From Hyperoplus lanceolatus (Eukaryota; Chordata; Actinopteri; Uranoscopiformes; Ammodytidae), in NCBI GenBank assembly GCA_026929865.2, contig CM049395.1:17667501-17731500 (forward strand): a stretch of DNA of 64,000 nt, in the 5' to 3' direction. Each line of letters opens with the position of its first letter. Positions within the stretch are counted from its first letter, which is position 1. The notes under the pieces were generated by a model. It saw only the letters and a list, made by a program, of their open reading frames with translations, was not told the DNA's origin and did no database searches. Positions 29,211 to 41,438 of the stretch are shown here, piece after piece. Made by a program: the position numbers and the translations under genes.

Positions 29211-30164
29211 GTCCTTTTCTTTTACCATTGAGGTGATGGATGATCTTTCCCAAACAATACATAATTTACATTTTTGACAGCCAAATAGTTGACAAACACT
29301 GTTTGAACTTGGGTTAACTTAAAAATTGTGAGAGATAAAGTTTTGAGAAATACAACCTCTTAGTGTGTTGCAACAGATTCAGCTTTTCATTGTAGCCATA
29401 CTGACATCTCAGCAGCAAACTGAAGCAGTGTTAATTAAAATGATGCATTAAAATAAAGAACTAATTAATTTTGATAAATTCCCTTTGCGTATGCAAAATG
29501 ACAATCAAACTTCCGGTTGCTACTCTGAGTTGGACATTTCATTAACAGTTTTGCAGTTTCCATTTTTGGATAACTTATAAGGCAGAATGTGTAAAAACAA
29601 CTAAATTGCTTTCAAGCTCTGACAGGAAACAAAATAAAACCACCATTTTAAAATTCACGCCCTACCAACTGAGCTAAGGGTGCCCCTAAAAGAACATTTA
29701 AGGTAAATTATAACAAACTTACTTTCAGAAAGCATCCTAACTTCCAATAGTGTTGCAGGGATCCAATTTTCTTGTGAAGAAAGTTTGTTTATTTACTTAT
29801 TAAAGTTTGTTTTAAAGCCAAGAATCTCCTTTGCCAAATTTGATAATTTTAACAAACTGTTTAACCATTTGAAAAATTCCTCAAATAATTACTTGATTAT
29901 TTGTTTGAGATAAGCTCAACATCCACAGCAGTAAAATGCAACACTGATGCAGCCGTAAGGCAAATCCAGAAACTGAACACGTTACTGCAGTGTAGGTAGT
30001 TGCTACTCGTTTCGAATGCAGGACTTTTACTTGTAATTTAGTATTTACTTATGGATCAGAATATTTCTACCAACACTTGTGTAATGTCACTCCTGTGGAT
30101 GTGAGTAAGATCACGATCATAAATCAGGTCAAAAATACAGTCACATGAATTAAGAATCAAAACA
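29211..30164. other. Intergenic between converging rps17 and cpeb1
   Basis: About 1 kb between the two 3' ends. A stretch at about 29656-29680 resembles the 5' third of a tRNA on the minus strand but has no B box partner. Nothing else recognised. Confidence 0.5.
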
Positions 30165-31476
30165 TGGCCGATAATGCTTTAACACCTTTATTGTGCCCAA
30201 TCTGAACATACTCCACAACTGTAAGTAGCAGCAAACTTGGCAGACCACAATGAGGTAGACTTTCAAAACTCTAAAAAGCAGCTGGGCTAAAGAGGACAAC
30301 AAGCTCAGCATGACAACCTAATAGATAGAGAAAAGACAATTTGTCTTTGGCACACAGCTTTATGCATTTATCTCCAACTGGAACAGGAAGGCAAAATGGG
30401 ATAAGAAAGCATGTAATCATTTACTGGGGTCTACTCAAGCTCTGGATAGATTAATTTATCAATCAGCTAAATGGAAGTTCTTACATTCAACAGGAAACAA
30501 GCAGCTGTTATAACATAGGCGTGTCCCCCTGCTGATGTACACAAGTGATTAAAAACCACTGCCACCTCTCCAAATGTGCAAATTAAAAAGTGCAATAATC
30601 AAACTTTGTACAACTCAAATATTCATTCAATCTAGTCCTAACAGGGTCCATCAATTGCTTGAGAAATGATGGATTACCAGTTAACATATCCAGTATTATT
30701 GTTATACATTTAATATACCTGCACCAACAAAGCAAGTTAAAGTAGTACTTTCAACCTTTTGTGCCCATTCAGTTGAAATTTGAGGGCAAATTAAAAAAGA
30801 AAAAATAGCCACAGAAAAATGTATGAGAAAAAAATAAAAGGGGGTTTTCCCATAAACAGCCGCCTGGTAGAATTGTTCAAAATGTTCATGTCATGACTTA
30901 AAACCGTTTGTGTACAAATTAGTAAAAAACTGCATAAAAATGTCTGAAATGCGACTGGTTAAATGAAGCCCAACATTCAACTCCCAAAAGTAAGAAACTG
31001 CAGTTGGCTTGCACAGGAAAATCAGATGCCAACTGGGGGGGGGGGGGGGGAGGGAGGGAAAAAAAATAAAAATTTAAAGGCACTGTATGGCATTTGCCAA
31101 TGAACGGCAATGAGATTTGCACGATTGCGCTTCAATATGCAACACATGTAAACAAAAAGAAAAAAAGAAATGGCCTCTTCATCCACTTCTTAACCTTAGG
31201 CTGACTCCCAGCTCTCAGTCTGGCCACAAGTCTGGGAAAATGCATAAGAATGAAGTCTCTCCCAACAAAGTCACTGTGCATAGTGCCACTGTGAACAGCA
31301 AAAATGTAGCAAGTGCAAAAGTGAACATTTTCTACAGTGATATCCCCAGTGCCTGGTGGAGTGCCATGATGCCCTCGCACTGAGGGACATCTGGCACTCG
31401 TGCTCTCCTAGCGGGCAGCCTCACCCAGTAGACGGGGGCTCTTCCTCTGGCCCTTCAGTGTTTGGAACCATCTGCT
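30165..31476 (-). other. cpeb1: cpeb1 3' UTR (presumed)
   Basis: Sense-strand AATAAA at 30192-30187 and ATTAAA at 30714-30709 are candidate poly(A) signals. CPE-like motifs (UUUUAU or UUUUAAU on the RNA) occur at 31071-31066, 30839-30834, 30796-30790, 30588-30582 and 30554-30548. A G-run of about 16 with further G-tracts sits at 31035-31058 on the plus strand. The extent is inferred from the distal hexamer. Confidence 0.55.
30187..30192 (-). terminator. cpeb1: cpeb1 distal polyadenylation signal
   Basis: AATAAA on the minus strand, the farthest good hexamer downstream of the cpeb1 stop and before the rps17 end. Confidence 0.55.
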
Positions 31477-31587
31477 CTAGCTGGAGTCCCTGTTCTTCTG
31501 GTTGCGCATCAGGGGCCGGTGGTTGCTCAAGATGTCCATGGAGTGCTGCCAGTGCCAGCAAGAGCGGCAGTAGTACTTGAAGCAGGC
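31477..31587 (-). CDS. cpeb1: cpeb1 coding exon 12 with stop
   Basis: The acceptor is ACACCCAG. Encodes [15 protein letters not shown], then [12 protein letters not shown] and TAG. The last twelve residues match human CPEB1 as I recall it. Confidence 0.97.
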   Translation of the reverse strand, partial: ACFKYYCRSCWHWQHSMDILSNHRPLMRNQKNRDSS

Positions 31588-34500
31588 CTGGGTGTCAGAC
31601 AGACGGTGATTAAGCAATTTGTAGGTAACAGGTACAATGGACTGGGTAGACTCTAATCTTAACCACGTAAATATAAACACGTAAATTCCCTAATTAAAAA
31701 TGTGATGCCTGAGCACACCATAAACTGCAAACGCGATATTTAAGAAAACGGGGGACATTCCGACATTGGAAATCTGTCTGTGACAATGACATCTTGTGAG
31801 AAGCAACAATATAAGTCAAACAGGGTTTTCACAGTCGGTCTATCAGGTTGTAAACACCAAATACTGCAAACCAGATCTAAACCTCTGAATTATGAGGTAA
31901 AACTGAAAGTGAGCATACAGTACAGAGATTTCCTTTCCTTTACTGAGACTACTTTTATTTAGCCTAAACCAGAAAAAGATTTATATAAAAATCGAGGCAG
32001 TGATTTCACGATTTTTGTTGTGGGATATAAATAAGTTATTTTATTCAGAAACTAGGGCTGTCAAACGATTAATTTTTTTAAAAATCAGATTAATCACAGG
32101 ATTCTGTGGATTAATCACGATTAATTTTACCATTCGAAATATGCCCGAAAAATTTGAATTTTCTCTGTATATTGTTGTATGAACGGAAAGATAAAGGACA
32201 GAAGGTGGATATGTACATTTAAAATTGAATTTTTATTAATTGACAATCCAAATGATACTAATTTAATACTGAACATAAATTTAAATCAAACTAAAATATA
32301 TACCTACCACACCATAATTCAATTGGTCTGTCTCTTTACTATGTCTTTGGGCAAATATAGGCTATATAATGGCATTTATTTGGTGAATCTATAGGTTGTG
32401 CATTCTTGAATACAACTTGATTACAGTCCGCGGTGTGTGTATGCGAACACGTCCTAGGGGACTGTTCATTTGTGCCAGGAAGCCAACGTTATGTTGATGT
32501 CTACTCACACACACCTCTGAAAACTGCAGACGTTTGCGTCCTCGGAATAGAGCAGACAATGTTTCTCCTCCTGTTGCTCCCGACATCAACTGTCACCCGC
32601 GGCAGTTGATTTTATATACTATCTATGCCTCCGACACAGACGTGACCGTTAGCAGTTTAAAACACGGCATGGGCTAGCGTGCTGTGATGTTTGGCTGCGC
32701 GCAGCTACTGATCCTGGGTCAGCCGCAACGTTTGAGTGGCTGTAGTACAGAGCCGGTGGGATGTACGGGGCGGATCATTCTGCACATGCGTTAATTGCGA
32801 TTAAAAAAAATTAACGCATTAATTCCAGAAATTAATCACTCTGCGTTAACGTGATAATTTTGACAGCTCTATCAGAAACACAACATATTTCATACTCTGA
32901 GATCATAAACACCACATTTCATGGCAATCTGGTCCAGAGAAAGATATGACAGAAAATACTGACCCTGACCATCAACAAGCCTCATGGCGAACAAGACAAA
33001 ATCTCTTGAAACATGTTTACACTGACCTGGTCTCTGCAGAAGAAAGGCCCAGGTTGGCGAAGGCAAACTTGACACATGGAGTCTTCCAGGTAGGGGTCAA
33101 TCTGGACCTAGTAGAAAAGGCAGAACCACAATACTCAGTTTACAGCAGTCGCTGTACATGAGATGCAAAACTATGATGCAGTATTAGGGCCAAGTCGAAA
33201 ATAAAAGTTTGAGAATGAAAGTTGTAATATTATAAGTAGTCATAGTTTAATGTAATTGAGAATAGAATCTTAATTTTATGAGTAGTTATTTTACGAGAAT
33301 AGTTATTTTTTAAGAACAAATGTCCTAATATTTTGATAAGTCGAAATTTACAGTGGGAAAAACAATGCAGTAAAACAACCCTCTTCCTCCACAAACGAGA
33401 CAATTTTTTTTTTTTTTTTTTTTTCTATCTCTTTTTTTTCTCAACGCGGCCCTTATACTCAGTCGTCCAATACAGTTAATACAAATAAATAAATTGCACC
33501 GCTGTAAGTGAGAACCTGTTGTACCAGTGACTTTCAAAGTAATATTAAAAAAAGATTAGCTGAAACAGGTTATGAGCAATTGCGCTTTACCAGACTTTAG
33601 TCATATTTGATTTTAACTCGTTTTATTACATTTGAATTAGACAAGTAAATCAGTCAGTCATTCAAAAGGTAGACCCTCTTGACAGCATCAGAATAATTTA
33701 CAAATATTAAATTACAGAGCATCTTCTTACTTTCTTTGTAAACTTGGGGGTTTTGATCTCCACAAATGCTGCACAAACAGCCTTCAGGTAACTGCGCTGA
33801 TTGTTAAAAGTGACACGTCCAGAACCTGTACACAAGAAAAGTTAGTTAAATCAGTTTCATCTGACTGTTTAATATAAACATATCAGATATTTGATTGACA
33901 AATTACAAAAAAAAAATTAAAGTTTAAATCTAGCCATTTGTACCAGTTAATACACTAAACACAATGATGCTATTGAAATGAATCCATTTCAGTATTTAAT
34001 ATATACTGTAAATGTTACTGAAAGCAGAAGTTTCATTTCAAAGTGTAAGTATACAACTTCTGATTAAATTGCTAAAGACACAGGTGAATAATGAGTTTGA
34101 CTCATTCCTGTTTCACCACGTCTTGAGCGTATACTGAAGGGCTAGGTTATATGTGAAAGGTTTACTAATTGGTAAACCCTTAGCTTACAAAAGGTCTAAA
34201 AACTGCAAGCACATTATTTTGCCTTGAGCATGTTCCTCAATAAAAGCTCAACCTCTGTGGTCTCACCTATAGGGTACTTGTGCTTGTCCGTGTCGATGCC
34301 AGCATACATGACGCCTCCAAACAGGTCGTTCATGACACTGGCCAGCGCCTCAGCGTTCAGCATGCCATGCAGCGCACCAACAAACACCGTCTTACTGGGG
34401 TCCAAACGTTGGGCAGGGCAGCGTACAAAGTTACTGTCAGAAATCACCCAGGGGATCACCTGCACCTGTATAAAGAGGAGAAACGGGATTCACGGTTTCT

Positions 34501-34863
34501 TTCAATGTATGATACAAGAGTGAAATGGGTATGACCAGTCTCCATGGGTCACTTGACAAGAAAATTGTCTGAGACAAAAAATTAAATAAATGAACACTCA
34601 ATACATTTCTATAAGAAATGTTCAAATTCACAATTTCAAATGTCAGACAATTTTCTTGTCAAGTGACCCATGGAGACTGCTCATGCCAAGTTTCACGCTT
34701 GTATTAACTGAAAGATTCTGATGACTATAATGACATGAGGTAAAAATACTGGTACAAGTAAGATCTTCACTGAAATGGTTTCTCAAGTAAAATTAAGTAG
34801 GGCTGTCACAACGAGTCAACAATATCAAATAGCGAAACCTCTAAGCTACAGTTAGTAACGTAC

Positions 34864-34900
<37 letters not shown>

Positions 34901-37900
34901 GGCTGCAACTAACGATTATTTCAATAATCGATCGATTATTTTTTCGATTAATCGGATAAAAAAAAAAAAAAACATTTGTAAATGCCGCATCTTTATTCAA
35001 AAACTGAACATTACTTCAAATTCACAGTGCAGACTGCAGTGTCAAAACACCAGGTTATTGCTCCAACGTCCCGGAACTATTAAAAGTAATATTAAATGAT
35101 AAATTAAAAATAAACTTAACTGGGATAACACAAAAAAAAAAACATACAATGTATGAAATACATTTATACCGTATAAGGGATGTCCATGGTAAACCAGTCA
35201 ACCGATAATATTTTTAACCGGTAAATACTAACGGTTAAAAAAATTAAATCATCTTAATTTATCTCAGATGACAGGAGATCGTTAATTTGTATTGATATTG
35301 ATACCATTTTCAAGACTCCTTAACGATCAAAGTCTTTATCGATATCACAATTGATAATTTTCTATTATTGTGTTGAAATAGAACTTGTATTATTGCTTTA
35401 ATTGCTGATAAGATCATAGCTCAAGATAGGACATTAAACAGGTCATAATTCCATCTTTACTATCTATTTTATATTGCTGGGAAAACAAGTTTCGCCAAAA
35501 TCTCAAATTTCCTTTTTTTTGTGTTGCATTTGAACACATCAATCATATTACTGAGCCGGCCTGAACACATCACAGTTGACATGTTTGCTACTTTTTTTAA
35601 GCTAACTAGCTCTATATCCTTCCGATTTTAACATGGATTTAAAATCTGGATCACTATTTTTAACTGACGGGACTTTCTACACCGTTCGGTTGTGTGATTA
35701 CTGCCGCTGCTTTGAATGACTGTTGATGCGCCGATGCCGACTCTCCGAGCACGTCTGCACACCGTCTGCAGCAGCAGCAGCTGACAGAGTTTTTTTGGAC
35801 TAGACGGATACTGAGTTGAAGGAGTTTTTTTAAACCCAAAGACAGCAAAGGTACAACACTTCTCTATAGGCCTGCAGTCCAGTGTTAGATAGGACCAACA
35901 TACAAGCTGTGGCCGCTCACGCTATAGCTTTCCCGCACGTGAAGCGAGCCTTCACGTGCGGAAGGCTCGCTGTGGGCGTGCATGAACCTGTCGGCTGCTG
36001 GATGTAAACAGTGCCGCGTCTGCAAGTGACTTATTAATCGCGCGACTCAACGAATCGATGACCAAATTTGTTGCCAACGCTTTTAGTTATCGATTCGTTG
36101 TTGCAGCCCTAATATATACCATTTTCAAGACTCCTTAACTCCCTTTTTTTTTTTACATATATAGCGATGTTATGGCAAGCCTAACATTATAGCCTATATT
36201 GAATATCACATACATACAAATAAAAGGAGTTAAGGAGTCTTGAAAATAGTATATATTAGGGCTGCACATATAAATAAAACTGCTCTTTTCAAAAGTTTGC
36301 ATGTTGATGCTTGGCGTGTGTCAGCTATGCGCCGAGAGCACACGGACAGAAGACAGCGACATGTTATGGCAAGCCTAACATTATAGCCTATATTGAATAT
36401 CACAATTCTAATTAGGGCTGGGCGATATGGGCAAAAATCAATCTCGATATTTTTTTACTATATCTCGATACACGATATATATCTCAATATATTTCAAATC
36501 TCCTCTAGAGCACATACTAAATGCTCAATTAAATTAATTTTTTGCATAACATCACACCAGTAATATGATTTAAATAGTCCCTGCAAAATGTGTCTGCACT
36601 AACGATGCATTAGGCTACATGAAACATGTTTATATTCTTTAGTGCTTTCTATTGGAACAATTTGAAACTTGCACATGGCAAAGAGTTTGCACATTGTATT
36701 GATTATTCCACATCCTTCCACTCCCATACAATGGATCCAGCATTATTTTATTTGGAAACAGTTTTTTCCATCTTCTGTTAATCTGTAAACTGAGAACACT
36801 AATTATGACTCATTACAACCACTTATTAATTGTTTATCACCACTAACCCCCTGAAGATAGCAGCCACACTTTAAATGCAGAACCGGTTTTGATCCATAAT
36901 AGTAGTCTATGTGTATAAAAGGCTCTGACATTTATAATGGTTACTGTCGCTTTAAGAGCAGTTGCTCTATAGTGTAAGTTAAGTTTCGTTTTCTGCCTGT
37001 TAGTCCGAGAGATTCATGCGAGCGCAAACAGCAGGTGGCTCATCGTCCCTCTGTTACCTGCCTTGTTTGATTCTCCTGTATTTAGTTAATGAAAATAAAA
37101 CTGGAAGACAATCAGAGGATTTAAATAAATACGGCTGAGAATAATATAGTCTAAAGAAAGCAAAGTCTCATCATCATCATTCCTTGCATTCTAACCGATG
37201 CACCATTCCTGGATGCTATTCATACCTATTGATCTAGCCCTCCTGCATTATCACTAAAACACTGTTTCATTTTATAAAAAATACTCGCAAATGTAGCCTA
37301 CTTTACATAGACTTTTAGTTAATAAACGGTGTGCACCTCCCTTGGTGCTGACATGGACCTATTATAAGAGGCTGCCCGTAATAAATGGGATGCCGTGGTT
37401 GTGTGACGTTGGACCAAAAACTCCCCCAGCGCTCGTTCGCCTTCCTCTCATAAGGACCAGGCTCTGTACAGCGGCCGCTTATGCTGTCAAGCGGCCGTCT
37501 GCAAAAAAGGTCCATGCTATGAACGACAGCCACCATCGCCGTCTTTCGCGCCCCCTCCACCCGCTCGTTCGGCTGTCATAAGAGCATCAGAGCCCTCGTC
37601 TTTTTTTCTCCCCCTCTCGTCGTTGTTTTCACATGGCGAAAAAAGTAAACACTCACAAGGCACAGACTACGTCACAGGTGCGCGCCCAGGAGACTCTGGT
37701 TGGGAGGGGTGAGTGAGTGAGTTGCCAATGAATGTAGTCTGAGGCAGAGAGCCACAGGAAAGAGCGAGAGAAGTGAACACCAGCGAGTTTGCCGATGGCG
37801 GCGGCGGCTAAAAAAAAAAAAAAAAACACATTACGTGCCAATTTGTATTCGATGGTCGCGATAGGGTCATTTTATACATCCCCTGGAGCACATCTCGCGA

Positions 37901-40900
37901 TACATCGAATATATTCGATATATCGCCCAGCCCTAATTCTAATCATTCTCGGTCTACTTTATGGAGCACTGAGCGCAGGGCAAAGGTTTGGTGTTGCAGG
38001 TGGGGCCGCAAATTACGGCTTTAATTCACTTGTCAAACTACTCGTTCACTCCTGTGCTTCAGGGAGACATGTCACTCCCCTAGAAACAGCATGTCTAACA
38101 TCTCATGTTAGTAAGTTAGTTAAGGTGCCTTAATAGCCAATGCTATCGTCTTGGGGGGGGCTATCATTTTCTGTGTGAGATGCCATGACTCACCTGTGGT
38201 TGCATTTGTTTGTTTAACATTTCTGATAAAATGACCTCAAATTAAATGTTACTACATTTTTGGGAGAAAATAAGTCGCTATAAATAGTCTTTAGTGGCAA
38301 CCCTAAAAGTATGTATAAAACAGGAAAGAGTCAATACTAAGCTGAAAAATGGCTTTGTAATGCATTATATATTATGACATTAGATAATTTTCTCACCACT
38401 TCCACTACACATTTTTTTATTGGATATCAAATCACCATAATACATTGTTATCAAAGAGGCATCTTCACAATTATTACTAAAAAGAAGAAAAGACAGAAGC
38501 AAATCCTACTTTTGAAAAACTAGAACCATGAAATTATTTTCAACTGCCATAAGATTGAGTCAACTAATCATTTATCTATTCTACTTTGGGTAGTTTAATT
38601 TTTATAAGGTCTTCATATGTTGAGGCAAAAAAGTAGTTAAAGCAGTCAAATATTTGTATAACCCTCCAAAATGTGTTGATTAAAAGTATGGAGTGCCACT
38701 GCATTGCATTGCCCATTTGCGTCTAGAATGTTTAGTTTCAACTCACATCCTTGCATCGCATTCTGCGGCTTGACATCTTGAAGTAATACTCTCGGTTGTC
38801 CTCGGGGTGAAACGGGTCCTGTGAGCAGGCATGGAGCAGCGCCCGCACAGACTTCTCATTCTCAAACACCAAGTAAACATAGCCTAAAGAAAAATACAGC
38901 AAAATACTTTAGGATATAGAAAGATGACCCCCCCATTGATAAAAGGTGCAATTTAGACTCAAGTCACAATTATACCAGGCAGCAGCTATAGAAAGAGCAA
39001 TCATCCCGAAATTTTATCCAATCACAAGAGAGAAAGCTACAAACCGACACCCGTCCGCATCCGTCTCACTCATGGTCTCACTGCCGGTGCACGCCAGAGC
39101 GACACATGGGTGAATGTTTATGCGCCTACAATGGCGGAGCAGGTAAAAATCCTTCCCAATGTCTGTTTTGATGGTTTTATCATGTTTTATCACACTTATG
39201 GATCCGAGATGATGCTAGATAACTTGCTGCTTGAAGACCGCAGTGCATTAATGTGGTGACGAGCGAGGGGACTGCTAACTGCAGTAACTGACAGAAGTTA
39301 GCTAAAAGAACCATTCCGCTTGGGGGGCAAAACCACTTTTTTTTTTTTTTTTTTTTTTTAAAACAGACATGGAGCGTTGTAAAAGGTTGTTCACCAGAAA
39401 TGATATCCAAGACCTTCCAGGATCCCAACCTGGGTGGACAACCAGGTCAACTACCTGCTGGAAAGCTACAGTGGGCCGATAGAGCAAATCAGAACCACTG
39501 TTTTAGGGAATGGGGGTGGGCTAATAGGGAATTTTTTAAACTTATAGATATCATTATGAAACTTTGCAAGTTGATTACTGACATTAAAACAACTTTTTGT
39601 ATTACAGTATTTTCCAAAAAGTTTAAATAAATATGAAAAATCATCAATATCTTACTAATGATGTGTAAATTTGCATATCTGCAAAGCCCCAAAATCTAGA
39701 TGTTGGACAAAAGCGGAGTCAGTTTGTTTTAAAATTTTGAAAACAAAACAAGTGTCCCCAACTGCCTGAAGCTTTTCCTAATCACAGTTCAAATTTGATC
39801 AATAACCCATAGAAAATGAATTTTTTTTTTTTTTTACAGTTTTTTTCCAAGGGAATGTCTAGCCGTTTCCTATAATACCAGCTGGAGACTCCAAAAGGAC
39901 ACTTGGTCCATGGCACATGAAATGTAACTGTAAAAAAAAATTCTATGTGTTATTGATCAAATTTTAACTGATTAGGAAAGGCTTCAGGCAGTTGGACACT
40001 TGTTTTGTTTTCAAAATTTAAAAACAAATTGACTCTGCTTTTGTCCAATATCTAGATTTTGAGGCTTTGCAGACATTTACCACAGGTCTAATGCACTAAA
40101 ATGTTTTACATTTTGCTCAAGTTTAGTCAGACAAAGACCGGGGATCTTCTACTTGCCGCTCGGGAAAACTGAGCGTTTTCTTGGGCGTCTTTCAGGCGTT
40201 TTATGCGCTGGGAGAGAGAACGTTGTGAGCAGGGGAGAAAAAAAAAAGCTGATTGTCAACTTGTCCACTGCCAGGCTTCTGATGAACACTGGTTTCACAG
40301 TTTAGGCTTACTGTTTTCTATTTAAAATTGTTACATTTAAAAGTGAGTAGTCTTATCAGACGGAGAATACTTTCCACCATCCTGTTTGGATGAGGAGTTA
40401 TCGCAGCTCCTGCAAACACACATGGAGCAAGTAGCAGGCTGATGTGTGCCTATGAAACGATCCGTAGGAGATACAAATACAGCAAATCAAGTGTCTGCCT
40501 AATCTGCTCCCACAGACGGGCTTTCCTCCCTCTGTTGTGGTCACCGTCACTCATTTCGTACAGTTTCGGCTAAACAGACGGAAAAAAGCAATTGCTCTTC
40601 TGTCTTCTTGGTTGCCAAGGCAACGAGTCCCGACGATCTACTATCTGATTGGCTTGATGAAAAAGCGCAGGTGACGTCCCCGCCGCTTTTCTGAAATGTT
40701 GAGCTTTTTTCAACTCAACGCTCGAAGCGGCCACACAGAGGGCACACCGCAAGGAAAAAACCTGCTGGGAGCTGCGCCTTTTCTCCGAGCGGGCGCCTCT
40801 TGCCGAGGCGTCAGCTTCTTATTGGGAATCAATTGAAAAAAGGCGGTATGTGGACACTAGGGGTGGGAATCTCTTGGCACCTCACGATTCGATTCCGAGG

Positions 40901-41391
40901 TCAACGATTCGATTCTCAATGCATTTTTTTTAACGTACATACCTGTGATTTTCAAAAATATATTTATATACACATCTGAGTTTGCTAATCACTTCCTACT
41001 TTTGTGATGATCATTAAATACAATCAACAGATGAATTACCTTCTCTAATATTGTATTAGAGAAAAAGCTTTTCTTGTAGCAAATATGACTTTCTATGACC
41101 AGTGCAATAATCAATGCAGCTTTCAACACAATATGGAAGTATGTAAAAACTAAACCGATTCAGTTTAATTTTCTTTCTACTCTTGTGAATCATATTTCTA
41201 TTCTATTATTTTCTATGTCATTTCAACACATTGTGCAAAAAGTATGGCTTGGAATTCAGCTCTCATACAAAAACGTAAACAGACACAAAGCCAGTGCAGG
41301 TCATATGGGTTCGCTGCTCTCTGCCCTTTTGTCGCCACTTTTAACAACTTGCACTTGTTTGGTGTGTAGGTGCAGGAAATACTAATATTAA

Positions 41392-41438
<47 letters not shown>

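Noticed and set aside
29656-29680. Minus-strand sequence resembling a tRNA 5' third (TAGCTCAGTTGGTAGGGCG)
   Set aside because: No anticodon arm, B box or acceptor partner is found at the right distance; at best a tRNA or SINE scrap.
31035-31058. Long G-run as possible G-quadruplex control element in cpeb1
   Set aside because: The run is on the plus strand, so it is C-rich in the cpeb1 RNA; a quadruplex would form only in DNA, and a homopolymer run may also vary by sequencing error.
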